From Enhydrobacter aerosaccus (lineage in GTDB: Bacteria > Pseudomonadota > Alphaproteobacteria > Reyranellales > Reyranellaceae): DNA of 64,000 nucleotides. The notes beneath the pieces are model-generated. The model was not told the DNA's origin. It made no database searches and saw only the letters and a program-made list of their open reading frames with translations. The position numbers and the translations under genes were made by a program. This document shows, piece after piece, positions 42,642-51,812 of the stretch (position 1 is its first letter; each line of letters begins with the position of its first letter). The DNA is taken from contig NZ_FUWJ01000012.1 in NCBI RefSeq assembly GCF_900167455.1, positions 28,501-92,500 on the forward strand. The letters run 5' to 3'.

Positions 42642-44018
42642 ATGAGTGTTGCAAACCAAGGAGCACTCACCGCCGGTGAACGCTTGGACCGCCTACCCTT
42701 CGGAAAGCCTCACTGGCGAATCCTGGGGTTGATCGCCAGCGGGATGTTTCTCGACGCCATGGAGCTTTATCTGGCCGGTGGCGTTCTCGGCGCACTCGTC
42801 AAGGAAGGCTACTCAACCGTCGCCCTGAATGCGCAATTCATTTCGTGGACCTTCTTCGGCCTCGTGATCGGCGCCTGGTCGGCCGGCGTGCTGGGTGATC
42901 GCTTCGGCCGGCGTTTCTGCTACCAGCTCAATCTCGCCATCTTCGGCGTGGCCTCGCTTGCGGCAGCGGCAGCACCCAACATGCAGGCGTTGATTGCATG
43001 CCGTTTCGTCATGGGCATCGGTCTCGGGGCGGAGATCGTCATCGGCTACGGCACCCTTTCGGAGTTCGTGCCGGCGGCCGTTCGAGGCCGCGCGATCTCG
43101 ATGCTTGCCCTCATCACCAACATGGCGGTCTTCGTCGCAGCATTTCTCGGTCTCTGGATCATCCCGAACTTCGGCTGGCGCTACATGTTCGTGATCGTGG
43201 GGGTATCTGCCATTGGCGTGTGGTTCCTGCGAAAGTCCATGCCGGAATCGCCGCGCTGGCTCGAGACGAAGCGGCGTTTCGACGAAGCGGACGCGATCCT
43301 GAGAAAGATCGAGGCGGATGCCGGCGTGACGACACCGGTGCGGCAGGCCAGGGCCTCGATCCCCGAGGATACGGTGCCGGTCTGGATCGTGTTCTCCCGC
43401 CCCCTCCTCAAACGTACCCTGATCGGCATCCTGTTGAATGTCGTCATGGGATTCTGCCTTTATGGATTCCTGGGGTGGCTGCCGACCTTCTTCGTGAAGC
43501 AGGGTTTCAGCATCGCCTCGTCCCTGCAATGGACAACAGTCATGGGGCTGGGCGGTCCGATCGGCGGCCTTATCGGGCTCCTCGTCGCCGACCGCTATGG
43601 CCGCAAGTGGACAGTGGTGGTGAGTTCACTCGTGGCGGCCGCCACAGGCGCCATCTATCCCACCGTGCATGACCCGTACCTGCTGATGGCCGTGGGCTTC
43701 GTTCTTGTCACGGCCGCCTACGTCATCGTTGCCGTCGGCTTCGCGCTTTGGACGCCCGAGCTATACGAGACGCGCTATCGCATGCGCGGTGCGGCCGTGT
43801 GTGGCACGGCGGGGAGGCTCACGACCGCGGGCGTCCAATTCGTGGTCGTTGCCCTGTTCAGCTGGGGCGGCGTTTCGGGTGTCGTCGGCCTACTCGTCTT
43901 GTTGCTGCTCCTGCAAGCGGCCGTCTTCGCGGCCTTCGCCATGGAAACGAAGCAGAGGGCTCTGGAGGAGATATCCCAGGAAGATGGCCTGGCGGTTCGC
44001 GCTTCCCTGGCCGATTGA
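42642..44018 (+). CDS. MFS metabolite:proton symporter
   Basis: A 458-residue 12-helix permease of the sugar/metabolite MFS group. It has GKPHWRILGLIASGMFLDAMELYLAGGVLG, the motif-A loop GVLGDRFGRRFCY, GIGLGAEIVIGYGTLSEFVPAAVRG and RWLETKRRFDEADAILRKIE. The pattern resembles aromatic-acid or nicotinate permeases, but the substrate is not clear. It lies 163 bases after hypE and 102 bases before the ABC importer genes. It may belong with them and the lyase at 47441. Confidence 0.82.
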   Translation: MSVANQGALTAGERLDRLPFGKPHWRILGLIASGMFLDAMELYLAGGVLGALVKEGYSTVALNAQFISWTFFGLVIGAWSAGVLGDRFGRRFCYQLNLAIFGVASLAAAAAPNMQALIACRFVMGIGLGAEIVIGYGTLSEFVPAAVRGRAISMLALITNMAVFVAAFLGLWIIPNFGWRYMFVIVGVSAIGVWFLRKSMPESPRWLETKRRFDEADAILRKIEADAGVTTPVRQARASIPEDTVPVWIVFSRPLLKRTLIGILLNVVMGFCLYGFLGWLPTFFVKQGFSIASSLQWTTVMGLGGPIGGLIGLLVADRYGRKWTVVVSSLVAAATGAIYPTVHDPYLLMAVGFVLVTAAYVIVAVGFALWTPELYETRYRMRGAAVCGTAGRLTTAGVQFVVVALFSWGGVSGVVGLLVLLLLLQAAVFAAFAMETKQRALEEISQEDGLAVRASLAD

Positions 44019-44120
44019 AGGCAGGGCTCGTAGGCTGACCTGACAAGACCGGGATTCTCGGACGGGACTTCACCGAGATCACGCAAAGAAAATGGACGAA
44101 GAACAAATTGGGAGGGATAC

Positions 44121-45083
44121 ATGAAACTGCGAGCCGTCCTTCTTGCGTTGGCAGCCATCGTTTCCGGTGGCGTCGCCCATGCAGAGACAATCACGGTCAC
44201 GCACTGGGGAGCCGCATTCTATGGCGCGCCCTACGCGGTGGCGCGGGCGAAGGGCTACTTCCAGCAGCAAGGCGTGAACGTCACCGATTTCCTGACGTCC
44301 ACCGGCGGCGGCACCTCGGTCAGGAATACGCTCGCCGGTGACCTGCCGTTCGGTGAGGTCGCCTTGCCGGCAGCGGTGGATGCCATAAACCACGGCCAGC
44401 CGCTCAAGATCATCGCCGGCGGCGTCAATAGCGTCGGCGATATTCTCTGGATCGCCAAGAAAGGCTCGCCGCTCACCTCGATCAAGAGCCTGATTGGACG
44501 ACGCGTCGGATACACGTCGCCGGGATCCGTGACAAACATGCTGATCTTGATGGCCTTGAAGGCCCAGGGTATCGAGCCGTCCCAGGTCAAGCTGGTCGCC
44601 GCCGGCGGCATCGGCGCGAATCTCGCCGCGGCCATGAGCGGAGCGCTCGACGCGGCCATGACCGGCGAGCCCACCTGGTCGGAAAACATCGACAAGGTAC
44701 AGCCCGTCTTCTGGGTAAAGGATGTCCTGCCGGCGAACATGACCCAGACCGTCTGCGTGACGACCGACGAGTACCTTGGAACGGGCGCCACGAAACTTCG
44801 AGGTCTCATCGCCGCCCGCAGGCAAGGCGTCGAATTCATCAACAGCAACCCGGACGAAGCCGCCGATATCGTCGCCAAAGCCTATTCCGGCGACGCGGCG
44901 CTTTATCGCCGCGTGTTCCGCAACCTCGTGTCGATCCACTACTGGTCGGACGGGCGATTCGATCTCGAGGGGATGAACCGCATGGTCGAGGGCCTGCAGA
45001 TCGTCGGCAAGCAGACGGGCCCGGTTGACTGGTCCAAGATCGTCGATCGGTCCCTGCTGCCTGCAGACCTTGCCAGCCAATGA
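44121..45083 (+). CDS. ABC importer substrate-binding protein (SsuA/TauA/NMT1 type)
   Basis: A 320-residue periplasmic protein with a signal peptide (LRAVLLALAAIVSGGVAHA). The mature domain opens TITVTHWGAAFYGAPYAVARAKGYFQQQGVNV and shows the NMT1/SsuA fold. A strong GGGAGG precedes the ATG. Its stop overlaps the ATPase start. Family ligands include alkylsulfonates, taurine and pyrimidines; the ligand here is unknown. Confidence 0.85.
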   Translation: MKLRAVLLALAAIVSGGVAHAETITVTHWGAAFYGAPYAVARAKGYFQQQGVNVTDFLTSTGGGTSVRNTLAGDLPFGEVALPAAVDAINHGQPLKIIAGGVNSVGDILWIAKKGSPLTSIKSLIGRRVGYTSPGSVTNMLILMALKAQGIEPSQVKLVAAGGIGANLAAAMSGALDAAMTGEPTWSENIDKVQPVFWVKDVLPANMTQTVCVTTDEYLGTGATKLRGLIAARRQGVEFINSNPDEAADIVAKAYSGDAALYRRVFRNLVSIHYWSDGRFDLEGMNRMVEGLQIVGKQTGPVDWSKIVDRSLLPADLASQ

Positions 45084-45868
45084 CGGCAGTTCACGCGGAG
45101 CTGCGTGGCATTACGCGCATCTACAGCGGAGCCAGAGACGTCCACGCACTAGGGCCGCTCGATCTCGACATCGCCCGTGGCGAATTCTTCGCCGTTGTCG
45201 GCCCGTCGGGCTGTGGCAAGTCGACATTGCTCGATGTTCTGGCCGGGCTGGCCGCGCCGACACAGGGCACCGTGACCTTCGAGGGCAAGCCCGTGGTCGG
45301 CAGCGTGCCCGACGGGATCGGGGTCGTCTTCCAGGAAGATGCGAGCTTTGCCTGGCTCGACGTTGCCGACAATGTCGCCTTCGGTCTCCGCCGCGCCGGC
45401 GTCGATCCGACGGAGGTGAGACGCCGCGTCGACTATGCGCTGGGCTTCATGGGCCTGGCCGATTTCCGCCGCGCCTATCCAGCCCAGCTTTCGGGCGGCA
45501 TGCGTCAGCGCGTCTGCATCGCCCGCACGCTCGTGATGCAGCCGCGTCTGCTCCTGCTCGACGAGCCGTTCGGCGCCCTGGATCAGCAAACGCGGCTGTT
45601 GATGGGCGACGAACTCCTCCGGCTATGGCGGGAAACGGGCTCGACGGTTCTGCTGATCACGCACGCCCTGGACGAAGCGGCCATGCTCTCCGACCGCGTG
45701 GGCGTCATGTCGGCGCGACCGGGCCATTTCATCGACCTCGTCACCACAGGATGGCCGCGCGAGCGCGACAGCCGCATCGTTTCCGACCCCGGCTTCGGCG
45801 TCATTACGGCCCGTCTGTGGTCTTCCCTGCGCGCCGAGTCGATGAAAGCAATAGGAAGGACGAAATGA
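45080..45868 (+). CDS. ABC importer ATPase (SsuB/TauB type)
   Basis: A 262-residue ATPase with Walker A GPSGCGKST, signature LSGGMRQR and Walker B LLLLDEPFGALD, plus the switch histidine in LLITHALDEA. The start overlaps the binding-protein stop (ATGA). It powers the importer formed with the two permeases downstream. Confidence 0.93.
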   Translation: MTAVHAELRGITRIYSGARDVHALGPLDLDIARGEFFAVVGPSGCGKSTLLDVLAGLAAPTQGTVTFEGKPVVGSVPDGIGVVFQEDASFAWLDVADNVAFGLRRAGVDPTEVRRRVDYALGFMGLADFRRAYPAQLSGGMRQRVCIARTLVMQPRLLLLDEPFGALDQQTRLLMGDELLRLWRETGSTVLLITHALDEAAMLSDRVGVMSARPGHFIDLVTTGWPRERDSRIVSDPGFGVITARLWSSLRAESMKAIGRTK

Positions 45869-46623
45869 AGGGCCGGCAGGCCGCGATGGCGGTGCGGGTG
45901 GCCGTGGTCGCCGTTTTTCTGCTGTTGCTCGAGGTGCTATGCCGATCCGGTGTGATCAGCCCTCTGGTCATGATCCCGCCGAGCGCCATGCTCATCAGCC
46001 TGTGCGAGATGCTGCTGGCCGGAGACCTTACGGACGATATTGTGCGCACCTTCGGCACCGTCGCCGTGGCGTTTGCGGCAGCGACGGTGGTGGGATTTGC
46101 CGTTGGCGCGCTTGTGCACGCCCTTCCCCGCTTGCGCCGCGCGCTCGATCCCATCCTGGCGTCCTACTATTCGGTACCTTTCTTCGTGTTCTACCCGCTC
46201 CTGGTCGCCTTGCTGGGCCTCTCCGTTCTGCCGCTCATCGCCATTGCCTTCGCCTTCGCCGCCCCCGCTGTCGTGATGTCGACATTGCTCGGTCTCGATC
46301 GCGTGCCGCCCGTGCTCTTGAAGGTGGCCCGCATCCATCGTCTGGGTCCAGCCTCGACGGTCTTCCACGTCGTCCTGCCGGCGGCATTGCCGAGCATCCT
46401 CAACGGCATCAAGCTCGCCCTGGCATATGCATTCATCGCCGTGATCGCCGGCGAGTTCATCTTGTCCGGCGGCGGTCTCGGCTACCACATCGCCTATGCC
46501 TACGAGAGTTTCGACAACAAGACCATGTACGGTCTCATGCTGTTCGTGCTGGTGAGTGCCATCCTTCTCAATGGCCTTTTGCATATGTGGGAGGGGCGCC
46601 TGCTGCGCCGGCGTCAGCGGTGA
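45865..46623 (+). CDS. ABC importer permease 1
   Basis: A 252-residue inner-membrane protein with about six helices. The EAA loop is LLKVARIHRLGPASTVFHVVLPAALPSILNGIKLALAYAFIAVIAGEFI. It begins with ATG overlapping the ATPase stop. With the second permease it likely forms a heterodimeric channel, unusual for SsuC-type systems that commonly use one permease. Confidence 0.88.
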   Translation: MKGRQAAMAVRVAVVAVFLLLLEVLCRSGVISPLVMIPPSAMLISLCEMLLAGDLTDDIVRTFGTVAVAFAAATVVGFAVGALVHALPRLRRALDPILASYYSVPFFVFYPLLVALLGLSVLPLIAIAFAFAAPAVVMSTLLGLDRVPPVLLKVARIHRLGPASTVFHVVLPAALPSILNGIKLALAYAFIAVIAGEFILSGGGLGYHIAYAYESFDNKTMYGLMLFVLVSAILLNGLLHMWEGRLLRRRQR

Positions 46624-47363
46624 GCAGATTCACGCGCGCAACCGATCTCGCGGTCTTCACGATCGTCATACTGGCCCTATGGCAGTGCCTCTACGATTAT
46701 GCCGGCGAGGTTGCCATCACCGCCCCCATGGCCACGTTTCGCAACGCCGGGGACCTGCTGGTGAAGCCCGAATTCTGGCCGAACGTCGGCGCGACGATGC
46801 TGGCTTTCGCCTACGCCTTTGCGATCTCGGCGGTAGCCGGAGTTGCGCTGGGCGTCCTGCTCGGCGTTCGCCGCTTCGCGGGCGAAGTCGCCGAACCCAT
46901 CCTGGCCGCGATCTACACCATTCCGAAAGTGACCCTGTACCCGGTCATGCTGCTCGCCTTTGGGCTGGGAATGTCGGCCAAGGTTGCGTTCGGCGTCATC
47001 CACGGCGTGATTCCCATCGTCCTGTTCACGATGTCGGCCGTGAAGAACCTGTCGCCGACGCTGCTCCGGACGGTTCGGGTCATGCGATTGACCGGCTGGC
47101 AGGCCGCCAGCACCGTCATCGTGCCGGCGATCCTGCCGGAGGTCATATCGGGCCTGCGGGTGGGGTTCTCGCTGACCCTGCTGGGCGTCCTCATCGGCGA
47201 GATGTTCGCCTCGCAACGCGGCCTGGGATTCCTGATCATCAACGGAATCAACGGCCACAATGTCCGGATGATGACGGCCGTCACGCTGATCGTCGTGCTT
47301 TTCGCCGTCACCGCCAACAGCCTCCTGCTCGCACTGGATCGGCATATCCATCATCACCGGTAG
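46620..47363 (+). CDS. ABC importer permease 2
   Basis: A 247-residue six-helix permease starting with GTG that overlaps the preceding stop. EAA loop: LLRTVRVMRLTGWQAASTVIVPAILPEVISGLRVGFSLTLLGVLIGEMFAS. It ends with a histidine-rich DRHIHHHR. It completes the importer and converges with the lyase gene 77 bases away. Confidence 0.88.
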   Translation: MSRFTRATDLAVFTIVILALWQCLYDYAGEVAITAPMATFRNAGDLLVKPEFWPNVGATMLAFAYAFAISAVAGVALGVLLGVRRFAGEVAEPILAAIYTIPKVTLYPVMLLAFGLGMSAKVAFGVIHGVIPIVLFTMSAVKNLSPTLLRTVRVMRLTGWQAASTVIVPAILPEVISGLRVGFSLTLLGVLIGEMFASQRGLGFLIINGINGHNVRMMTAVTLIVVLFAVTANSLLLALDRHIHHHR

Positions 47364-47440
47364 AAAAGATCTGCCGGCCGGAATCCAGGACCGATGCCGG
47401 ACCACGCGCTTGCGGTGATCCGGTGCGCTTCTCGTTCGGA

Positions 47441-48322
47441 TTATTCGGCAGCTTGGGTCGAGGGTTGGCGGAACCGCGTACGAAGAGGATCCCAATCGTC
47501 GGCTCCGACACGGGCAAAGGCCTGCCGCACGGTCATGTGGTGACCCGGCGTAGGATGGCGGTGATTCTTCTTCAGCGCCGCCAGGACATCATCGCAGGCG
47601 GACATCACCGTCTTGAACAGAAGGCCGGGAACGATGGCCAAGCGATAGCCCATCGCCTGGACGTCACGCAGGTCGAGATCGGGAGTCTTCCCACCCCAGA
47701 CGACGTTCAGCAGGCAAGGCCCCTTCACCAGTTTCGGGACCGCCGCAACCTCCTCCATCGTCTGCGGCGCCTCGACGAAGGCCATATCGGCCCCGGCTGC
47801 CAAAGCGAGATTTGCCCGCGCAATCGCTTCATCGAACCCCATCCGGGCTCGGGCATCGGTTCGCGCGATGATCGTGAAATCGGGATCGACCCGCGCCGAG
47901 GCGGCCGCGCGGATCTTCGCCAGCCAGTCTTCACGAGGCACGATCTCCTTGTCGTCCAGATGGCCGCATTTCTTGGGGAAGCCCTGATCCTCCAGATGCA
48001 GCGCGGCCACGCCACGGCGTTCATACTCGCGCACCGTCCGCACCACGTTCAGCTCGTTGCCATAGCCGGTATCGGCATCGGCAATGACCGGAACCTTCAC
48101 CGCCCTGGTGATGCGCTCGGCGTTTTCGGCCATTTCACTCATGGTGACCAGGCCGTAATCCGGAAAGCCGATCGTCGCCGCCGTTCCCGCCCCCGTCATA
48201 TAGATCGCCGGGAATCCTGCCTGGTCGACGAGACGGGCGGTAATGCCGTCATAAGCGCCAGGCGCGATCACCATGTCACTGCCTGAAAGAAGCGCTTTCA
48301 ATCGTGTCGCATTGCTCGTCAT
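47441..48322 (-). CDS. Isocitrate lyase/PEP mutase family lyase
   Basis: A 293-residue TIM-barrel enzyme. YMTGAGTAATIGFPDYGLVTMSEM, VPVIADADTGYG (metal-binding acids) and the catalytic loop KKCGHLDDKEIVP place it in the family. The Cys in KKCGH supports C-C lyase activity, as in 2-methylisocitrate or dimethylmalate lyase, not PEP mutase. GGAGGAA precedes the ATG. It is convergent with the ABC importer and may act on the imported compound. Confidence 0.85.
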   Translation of the reverse strand: MTSNATRLKALLSGSDMVIAPGAYDGITARLVDQAGFPAIYMTGAGTAATIGFPDYGLVTMSEMAENAERITRAVKVPVIADADTGYGNELNVVRTVREYERRGVAALHLEDQGFPKKCGHLDDKEIVPREDWLAKIRAAASARVDPDFTIIARTDARARMGFDEAIARANLALAAGADMAFVEAPQTMEEVAAVPKLVKGPCLLNVVWGGKTPDLDLRDVQAMGYRLAIVPGLLFKTVMSACDDVLAALKKNHRHPTPGHHMTVRQAFARVGADDWDPLRTRFRQPSTQAAE

Positions 48323-48511
48323 GACTTCCTCCGCTTCATCGTTATGAGCACGTCGCGATTGCTCGCCGAGCCCGAACCGGTCGTACGGAGCCTGGCGCAT
48401 CACCGAAGGCGGCCCAGTCGCCGGCGCGACGACGCATATGGTCTAGTCTGCCCCTAGATTTGCGCGCTGTCTCGGGTGGAGGAACCGCCTCTTCCACGGA
48501 TCGAACCCGCC

Positions 48512-48717
48512 TGAAAGGCGACAGACAGCGTCAGTCGAGGCTTGCCCCGGTCCGTTTGACGATCGGTTCCAGGCGGGCGAGATCACCGGTCAGGATCTTC
48601 CCGAGTTCCGGCGGCGTGCTGGAGGCCGGCTCCGCGCCGAGGGCAATCACGCGCTCGCGCACGCTGCGCCGACATCAGGTCGGCTGCAGGAGCGTGTTCA
48701 ACCGACCGATCACCTCG
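48512..48717 (-). pseudogene. Decayed copy of the 3' end of a Bug-type binding-protein gene
   Basis: These roughly 205 bases closely match the C-terminal coding end and immediate 3' flank of the Bug gene at 51813 (51794-51998), including TGAAAGG-Y-GACAGACAGCG before the stop-codon position at 48531. Small compensating indels near 48667-48681 disturb the frame, and similarity ends abruptly after GATCACCTC. There is no start or upstream half. It is the only content seen in the 418-base stretch 48323-48740 besides the promoter of the lyase. Confidence 0.85.
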
Positions 48718-48740
48718 TGACGATCGTCTATCAGGAGATC

Positions 48741-49289
48741 CTATTCGAATGATCCATCCACTGCCGGATTCGCTTCGAAATCGAGCAGGATGCGCTCGCA
48801 GAGTTTCATCATCAGCTCGCGTTCCTTCCGCGAGAGCGATATCTGGCTTTTTGACAGGATCGAGTCATCGGCCAAGCTCTCGATCGCCTGGTCAGCGATG
48901 TGTTTACCCTTAGCGGTCAAGTGGACGAGAAAACCGCCTTTGTCCGCCGGATCGGCGCGACGCTTGACGAGACCTGCAGCCGTCAAGTGACCGACTTTCT
49001 TGGTAATCGCCCCCGAGGTTACCAGCAATGCCCGGAAGAGATCGGTTGGCCGGAGCGCGTAGTCGCCGCCGGACCGCCGCAGCGCGAGCAGCACGCGGAT
49101 CTCCGAAGCGGACAAGCCAAAAAGTCGCTGCCATTTCCGGTCGCCCACCCGATCAACGATACGGCCGATGCGGATCAGGTAGATTGGCAGGAGGTAGTCG
49201 AGCGGGTCGAGGTCCGGACGTTCGCGTGTCCAACTTGTGGCAATGTCCCGCGCGGGGCTGCTCGTGATGGTCTTTCTCGTTCTCGCCAT
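48741..49289 (-). CDS. MarR-family transcriptional regulator
   Basis: A 182-residue regulator. The winged helix is central (GLSASEIRVLLALRRSGGDYALRPTDLFRALLVTSGAITKKVGHLTAAGLVKRRADPADKGG), flanked by dimerisation helices. It is divergent from the Rieske dioxygenase gene, with paired inverted motifs between them at 49416-49460, so it probably represses that catabolic unit until an aromatic ligand binds. Confidence 0.88.
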   Translation of the reverse strand: MARTRKTITSSPARDIATSWTRERPDLDPLDYLLPIYLIRIGRIVDRVGDRKWQRLFGLSASEIRVLLALRRSGGDYALRPTDLFRALLVTSGAITKKVGHLTAAGLVKRRADPADKGGFLVHLTAKGKHIADQAIESLADDSILSKSQISLSRKERELMMKLCERILLDFEANPAVDGSFE

Positions 49290-49415
49290 GGACGCTGAAA
49301 GCTCGGCCTCTCGGATGCGGTCGGACTATACGCGGCTGGCCCTTGACCGCCAATTCAGCAGGTGTCTTCCGGAAAGAGGCGTCACCTTCAATCGCGGACA
49401 GGGGGGTTGACAATA

Positions 49416-49460
49416 CGTCTCACCAGGAAGACGAATAATAATTAATCGTCCTAGTAAGAC
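49416..49460. promoter_or_regulatory. Paired inverted GTCTYACYAGG motifs, likely MarR operator
   Basis: GTCTCACCAGG at 49417-49427 and its near reverse complement CCTAGTAAGAC at 49450-49460 face each other across an AT-rich spacer (ATAATAATTAAT). Each also lies in a small inverted repeat (CGTCT...AGACG and TCGTC...GACGA). The block sits 29 bases before the dioxygenase ATG. Confidence 0.55.
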
Positions 49461-49488
49461 GAATTGTCATCTGAAGGGAGCAAGCGCC

Positions 49489-50751
49489 ATGATGAGCCAA
49501 ACGGATAACGACCGTCTGTGCCGAACCGGCCCGGGCACGCCGATGGGTGCCGTCTTCCGTCGCTTCTGGCTGCCGATCTGCACTTCCGACCGCGTGTCGC
49601 TGCCAGGTGGGGCGCCACGCCTCGAGCGATTGCTGGGCGAGAACTTCGTCGTGTTCCGTAATGCCCAGGGTGAAGTCGGCGTGCTTGACGAGCTGTGCCC
49701 GCATCGCGGTGCGTCGCTGACCCTAGGCCGCGTCGAGGATTGCGGCATCCGCTGCATCTATCATGGCTGGAAGATCGGCAATGACGGCGCACTACTCGAG
49801 ATCATGAACAATCCGGCGAACAAGCGACCGCCGAATGTGCGCGCTCCGTCATTTCCGGCGGTCGAGGCCGGCGGCATCGTATGGACCTACCTGGGGCCGC
49901 AGGAGCATCAGCCGCCGGTGCCGAATTTTGCGTTCATGGATCTGCCGGAGAACCAGCGCGTGCTGCTCCGGGTCGACGGCAACTACAACTGGATGCAGTC
50001 CCTGGAAGGCGGACTCGACAGCTCACATGTTGGCATCCTGCATTCGAACGCCGCGCGTCCAAATTGGAACGGGCCTTCCGAGATCAGGGTCGGCGCTTTC
50101 GAGGATACCGGCCCGGTGCTCGAGGTCGAGGACACCGAATTCGGCTATCACTATGCTGCCTTCCGTCGAGGCGCGCCCGGCCAACCGTCCAACGTGCGCA
50201 TCGTGCCCTTCATCATGCCGAGCGGGCGCATCATTCCAGGCGGCGCGCTGCAAGGCGCCGGCAATCACACCATCGCCTTCGAGATCCCCATCGACGACGA
50301 GCACACCGCAACCTACACCGTGCGCTACGGCAGCGCGCCGATCAGCCGCGAGAGTCGCCTGCGCGAGACCGGTTTCGACGATCCCGAGGTCTATTCGCAG
50401 GAGCAGCAGCGCTTGCTGCTGACGCGGGCCAACTACAATCGACAGCGGCGCGACATCATGGATCGCAACTGGTCCGGCCTGAACGGCATCGCTTTCGAGG
50501 ACACGGTGATCGCCACCTCGATGGGGCCGATCCAAGACCGTACGAAGGAGCACCTGATCGCCTCGGACCTAGCGGTTGCCCGGCTACGCCGGCGGTTGCT
50601 CGATTCGGCGGCGCGGCTCGAACTCGGGGAACCGCCGATCGGGGCGCATGCCGACACGCGGCTGATTTCGTCGATCGATGCGCCGGCCCCTCAAGGTGCG
50701 CATTGGCGGACCCTGGTGCCGAGCCACCGCGTCATCGCGGCGATACCGTGA
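49489..50751 (+). CDS. Rieske oxygenase alpha subunit (phthalate-dioxygenase-like)
   Basis: A 420-residue aromatic oxygenase. Rieske ligands are Cys70, His72, Cys89 and His92 (CPHRG and CIYHGW). The mononuclear iron site is in LEGGLDSSHVGILH (His180, His185, with a later acid). The layout matches phthalate 4,5-dioxygenase-type alpha-only enzymes. AAGGGAG precedes two consecutive ATGs. No reductase gene is adjacent. The Bug binding protein 11 bases downstream probably serves the same substrate. Confidence 0.88.
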   Translation: MMSQTDNDRLCRTGPGTPMGAVFRRFWLPICTSDRVSLPGGAPRLERLLGENFVVFRNAQGEVGVLDELCPHRGASLTLGRVEDCGIRCIYHGWKIGNDGALLEIMNNPANKRPPNVRAPSFPAVEAGGIVWTYLGPQEHQPPVPNFAFMDLPENQRVLLRVDGNYNWMQSLEGGLDSSHVGILHSNAARPNWNGPSEIRVGAFEDTGPVLEVEDTEFGYHYAAFRRGAPGQPSNVRIVPFIMPSGRIIPGGALQGAGNHTIAFEIPIDDEHTATYTVRYGSAPISRESRLRETGFDDPEVYSQEQQRLLLTRANYNRQRRDIMDRNWSGLNGIAFEDTVIATSMGPIQDRTKEHLIASDLAVARLRRRLLDSAARLELGEPPIGAHADTRLISSIDAPAPQGAHWRTLVPSHRVIAAIP

Positions 50752-50762
50752 GGTCCAAGCCC

Positions 50763-51743
50763 ATGAAGCCAATGATCCTTCTGCCCGCTGCCCTTGGGCT
50801 TGTGCTCGTCGCGTTACAACCAGCTTCGGCGGCCGATGGGCCCGCGCCTTATCCCGACAAGATCGTGCGGCTCCTGGTGCCCTTCCCTGCCGGCGGCGCC
50901 GTCGACGTTGTGGCCCGCGCTTTGGCTGCGCGGCTCAGTGAGAAATGGAATCAGCCGGTCGTGGTCGACAACAAACCCGGCGCCAGCGGCGCTATTGCCG
51001 CCGCTGAACTCGCCCGAGCTCCCAAGGACGGCTACACATTGATGACGGGCGTCGGGACCAACACCTCGATTCTGAAAGTGCTAAAACCCAAGCTCCCGTT
51101 CGACCCGGTTGCCAGTATTGCGCCGGTCTCGCTGATCGCGACCTTCCCGAACCTCCTGGTCGTCCGGCCCGATCTGCCAGCCGCCAATTTCACCGAGCTC
51201 GTCGCGTTGCTGAAGGCCAATCCGGGTAAGTATACGTTTGCGAGCTCGGGTTATGGCAGCCCGCTCCACCTGGCCGGTGAACTGTTCAAAATTGCCACTG
51301 GCACCGATATTCTGCACGTGCCCTTCACGGGCAGCGCGCCGGCGGCGGCCGCCTTGATGGGCGGCCATGTCGACATGAGCTTCGACACCATGCCGTCGAT
51401 CTGGAGCGCCGTACAGGGCGGCAAGCTCCGCGCCCTCGGTGTCGTAAGCGCGGAGCCCACGCCGGCCGCGCCCGAACTGCCTGCCCTGTCGAAGGGACTG
51501 CCTGAATTCGAAGTGACGTCGTGGGAAGGCATCGTGGCGCCGGCCGGAACGCCTGACACGATCGTCGCGCAGATCGCGGGCGACATCGCCAAGATTGCAA
51601 GCGACCCCGCGTTCGTAAACACCATGCAGGAAATGGGGGCGGTCATCACGACCGACACGCCAGTACAGTTCGCCGATTTCATCAAGCGCGACCACGACAA
51701 GTGGCAGCGGGTGATTGGCAAAGCGGGGATTACGGTGGAATAG
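50763..51743 (+). CDS. Bug/TctC-family tricarboxylate-type binding protein
   Basis: A 326-residue periplasmic protein with a signal peptide (LLPAALGLVLVALQPASAA) and the Bug fold: YPDKIVRLLVPFPAGGAVDVVARALAARLSEKWNQPVVVDNKPGASG and GYTLMTGVGTNTS. It follows the Rieske gene in an operon. Bug proteins capture carboxylates, including aromatic acids. No TctA/TctB membrane genes are in the window. It converges with a second Bug gene. Confidence 0.9.
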   Translation: MKPMILLPAALGLVLVALQPASAADGPAPYPDKIVRLLVPFPAGGAVDVVARALAARLSEKWNQPVVVDNKPGASGAIAAAELARAPKDGYTLMTGVGTNTSILKVLKPKLPFDPVASIAPVSLIATFPNLLVVRPDLPAANFTELVALLKANPGKYTFASSGYGSPLHLAGELFKIATGTDILHVPFTGSAPAAAALMGGHVDMSFDTMPSIWSAVQGGKLRALGVVSAEPTPAAPELPALSKGLPEFEVTSWEGIVAPAGTPDTIVAQIAGDIAKIASDPAFVNTMQEMGAVITTDTPVQFADFIKRDHDKWQRVIGKAGITVE

Positions 51744-51812
51744 GAATGCCGATGGGAAAGCGAAGCGGCGCGCTTTGCTGCCTTGGAGCCGCGTGAAAGG
51801 TGACAGACAGCG

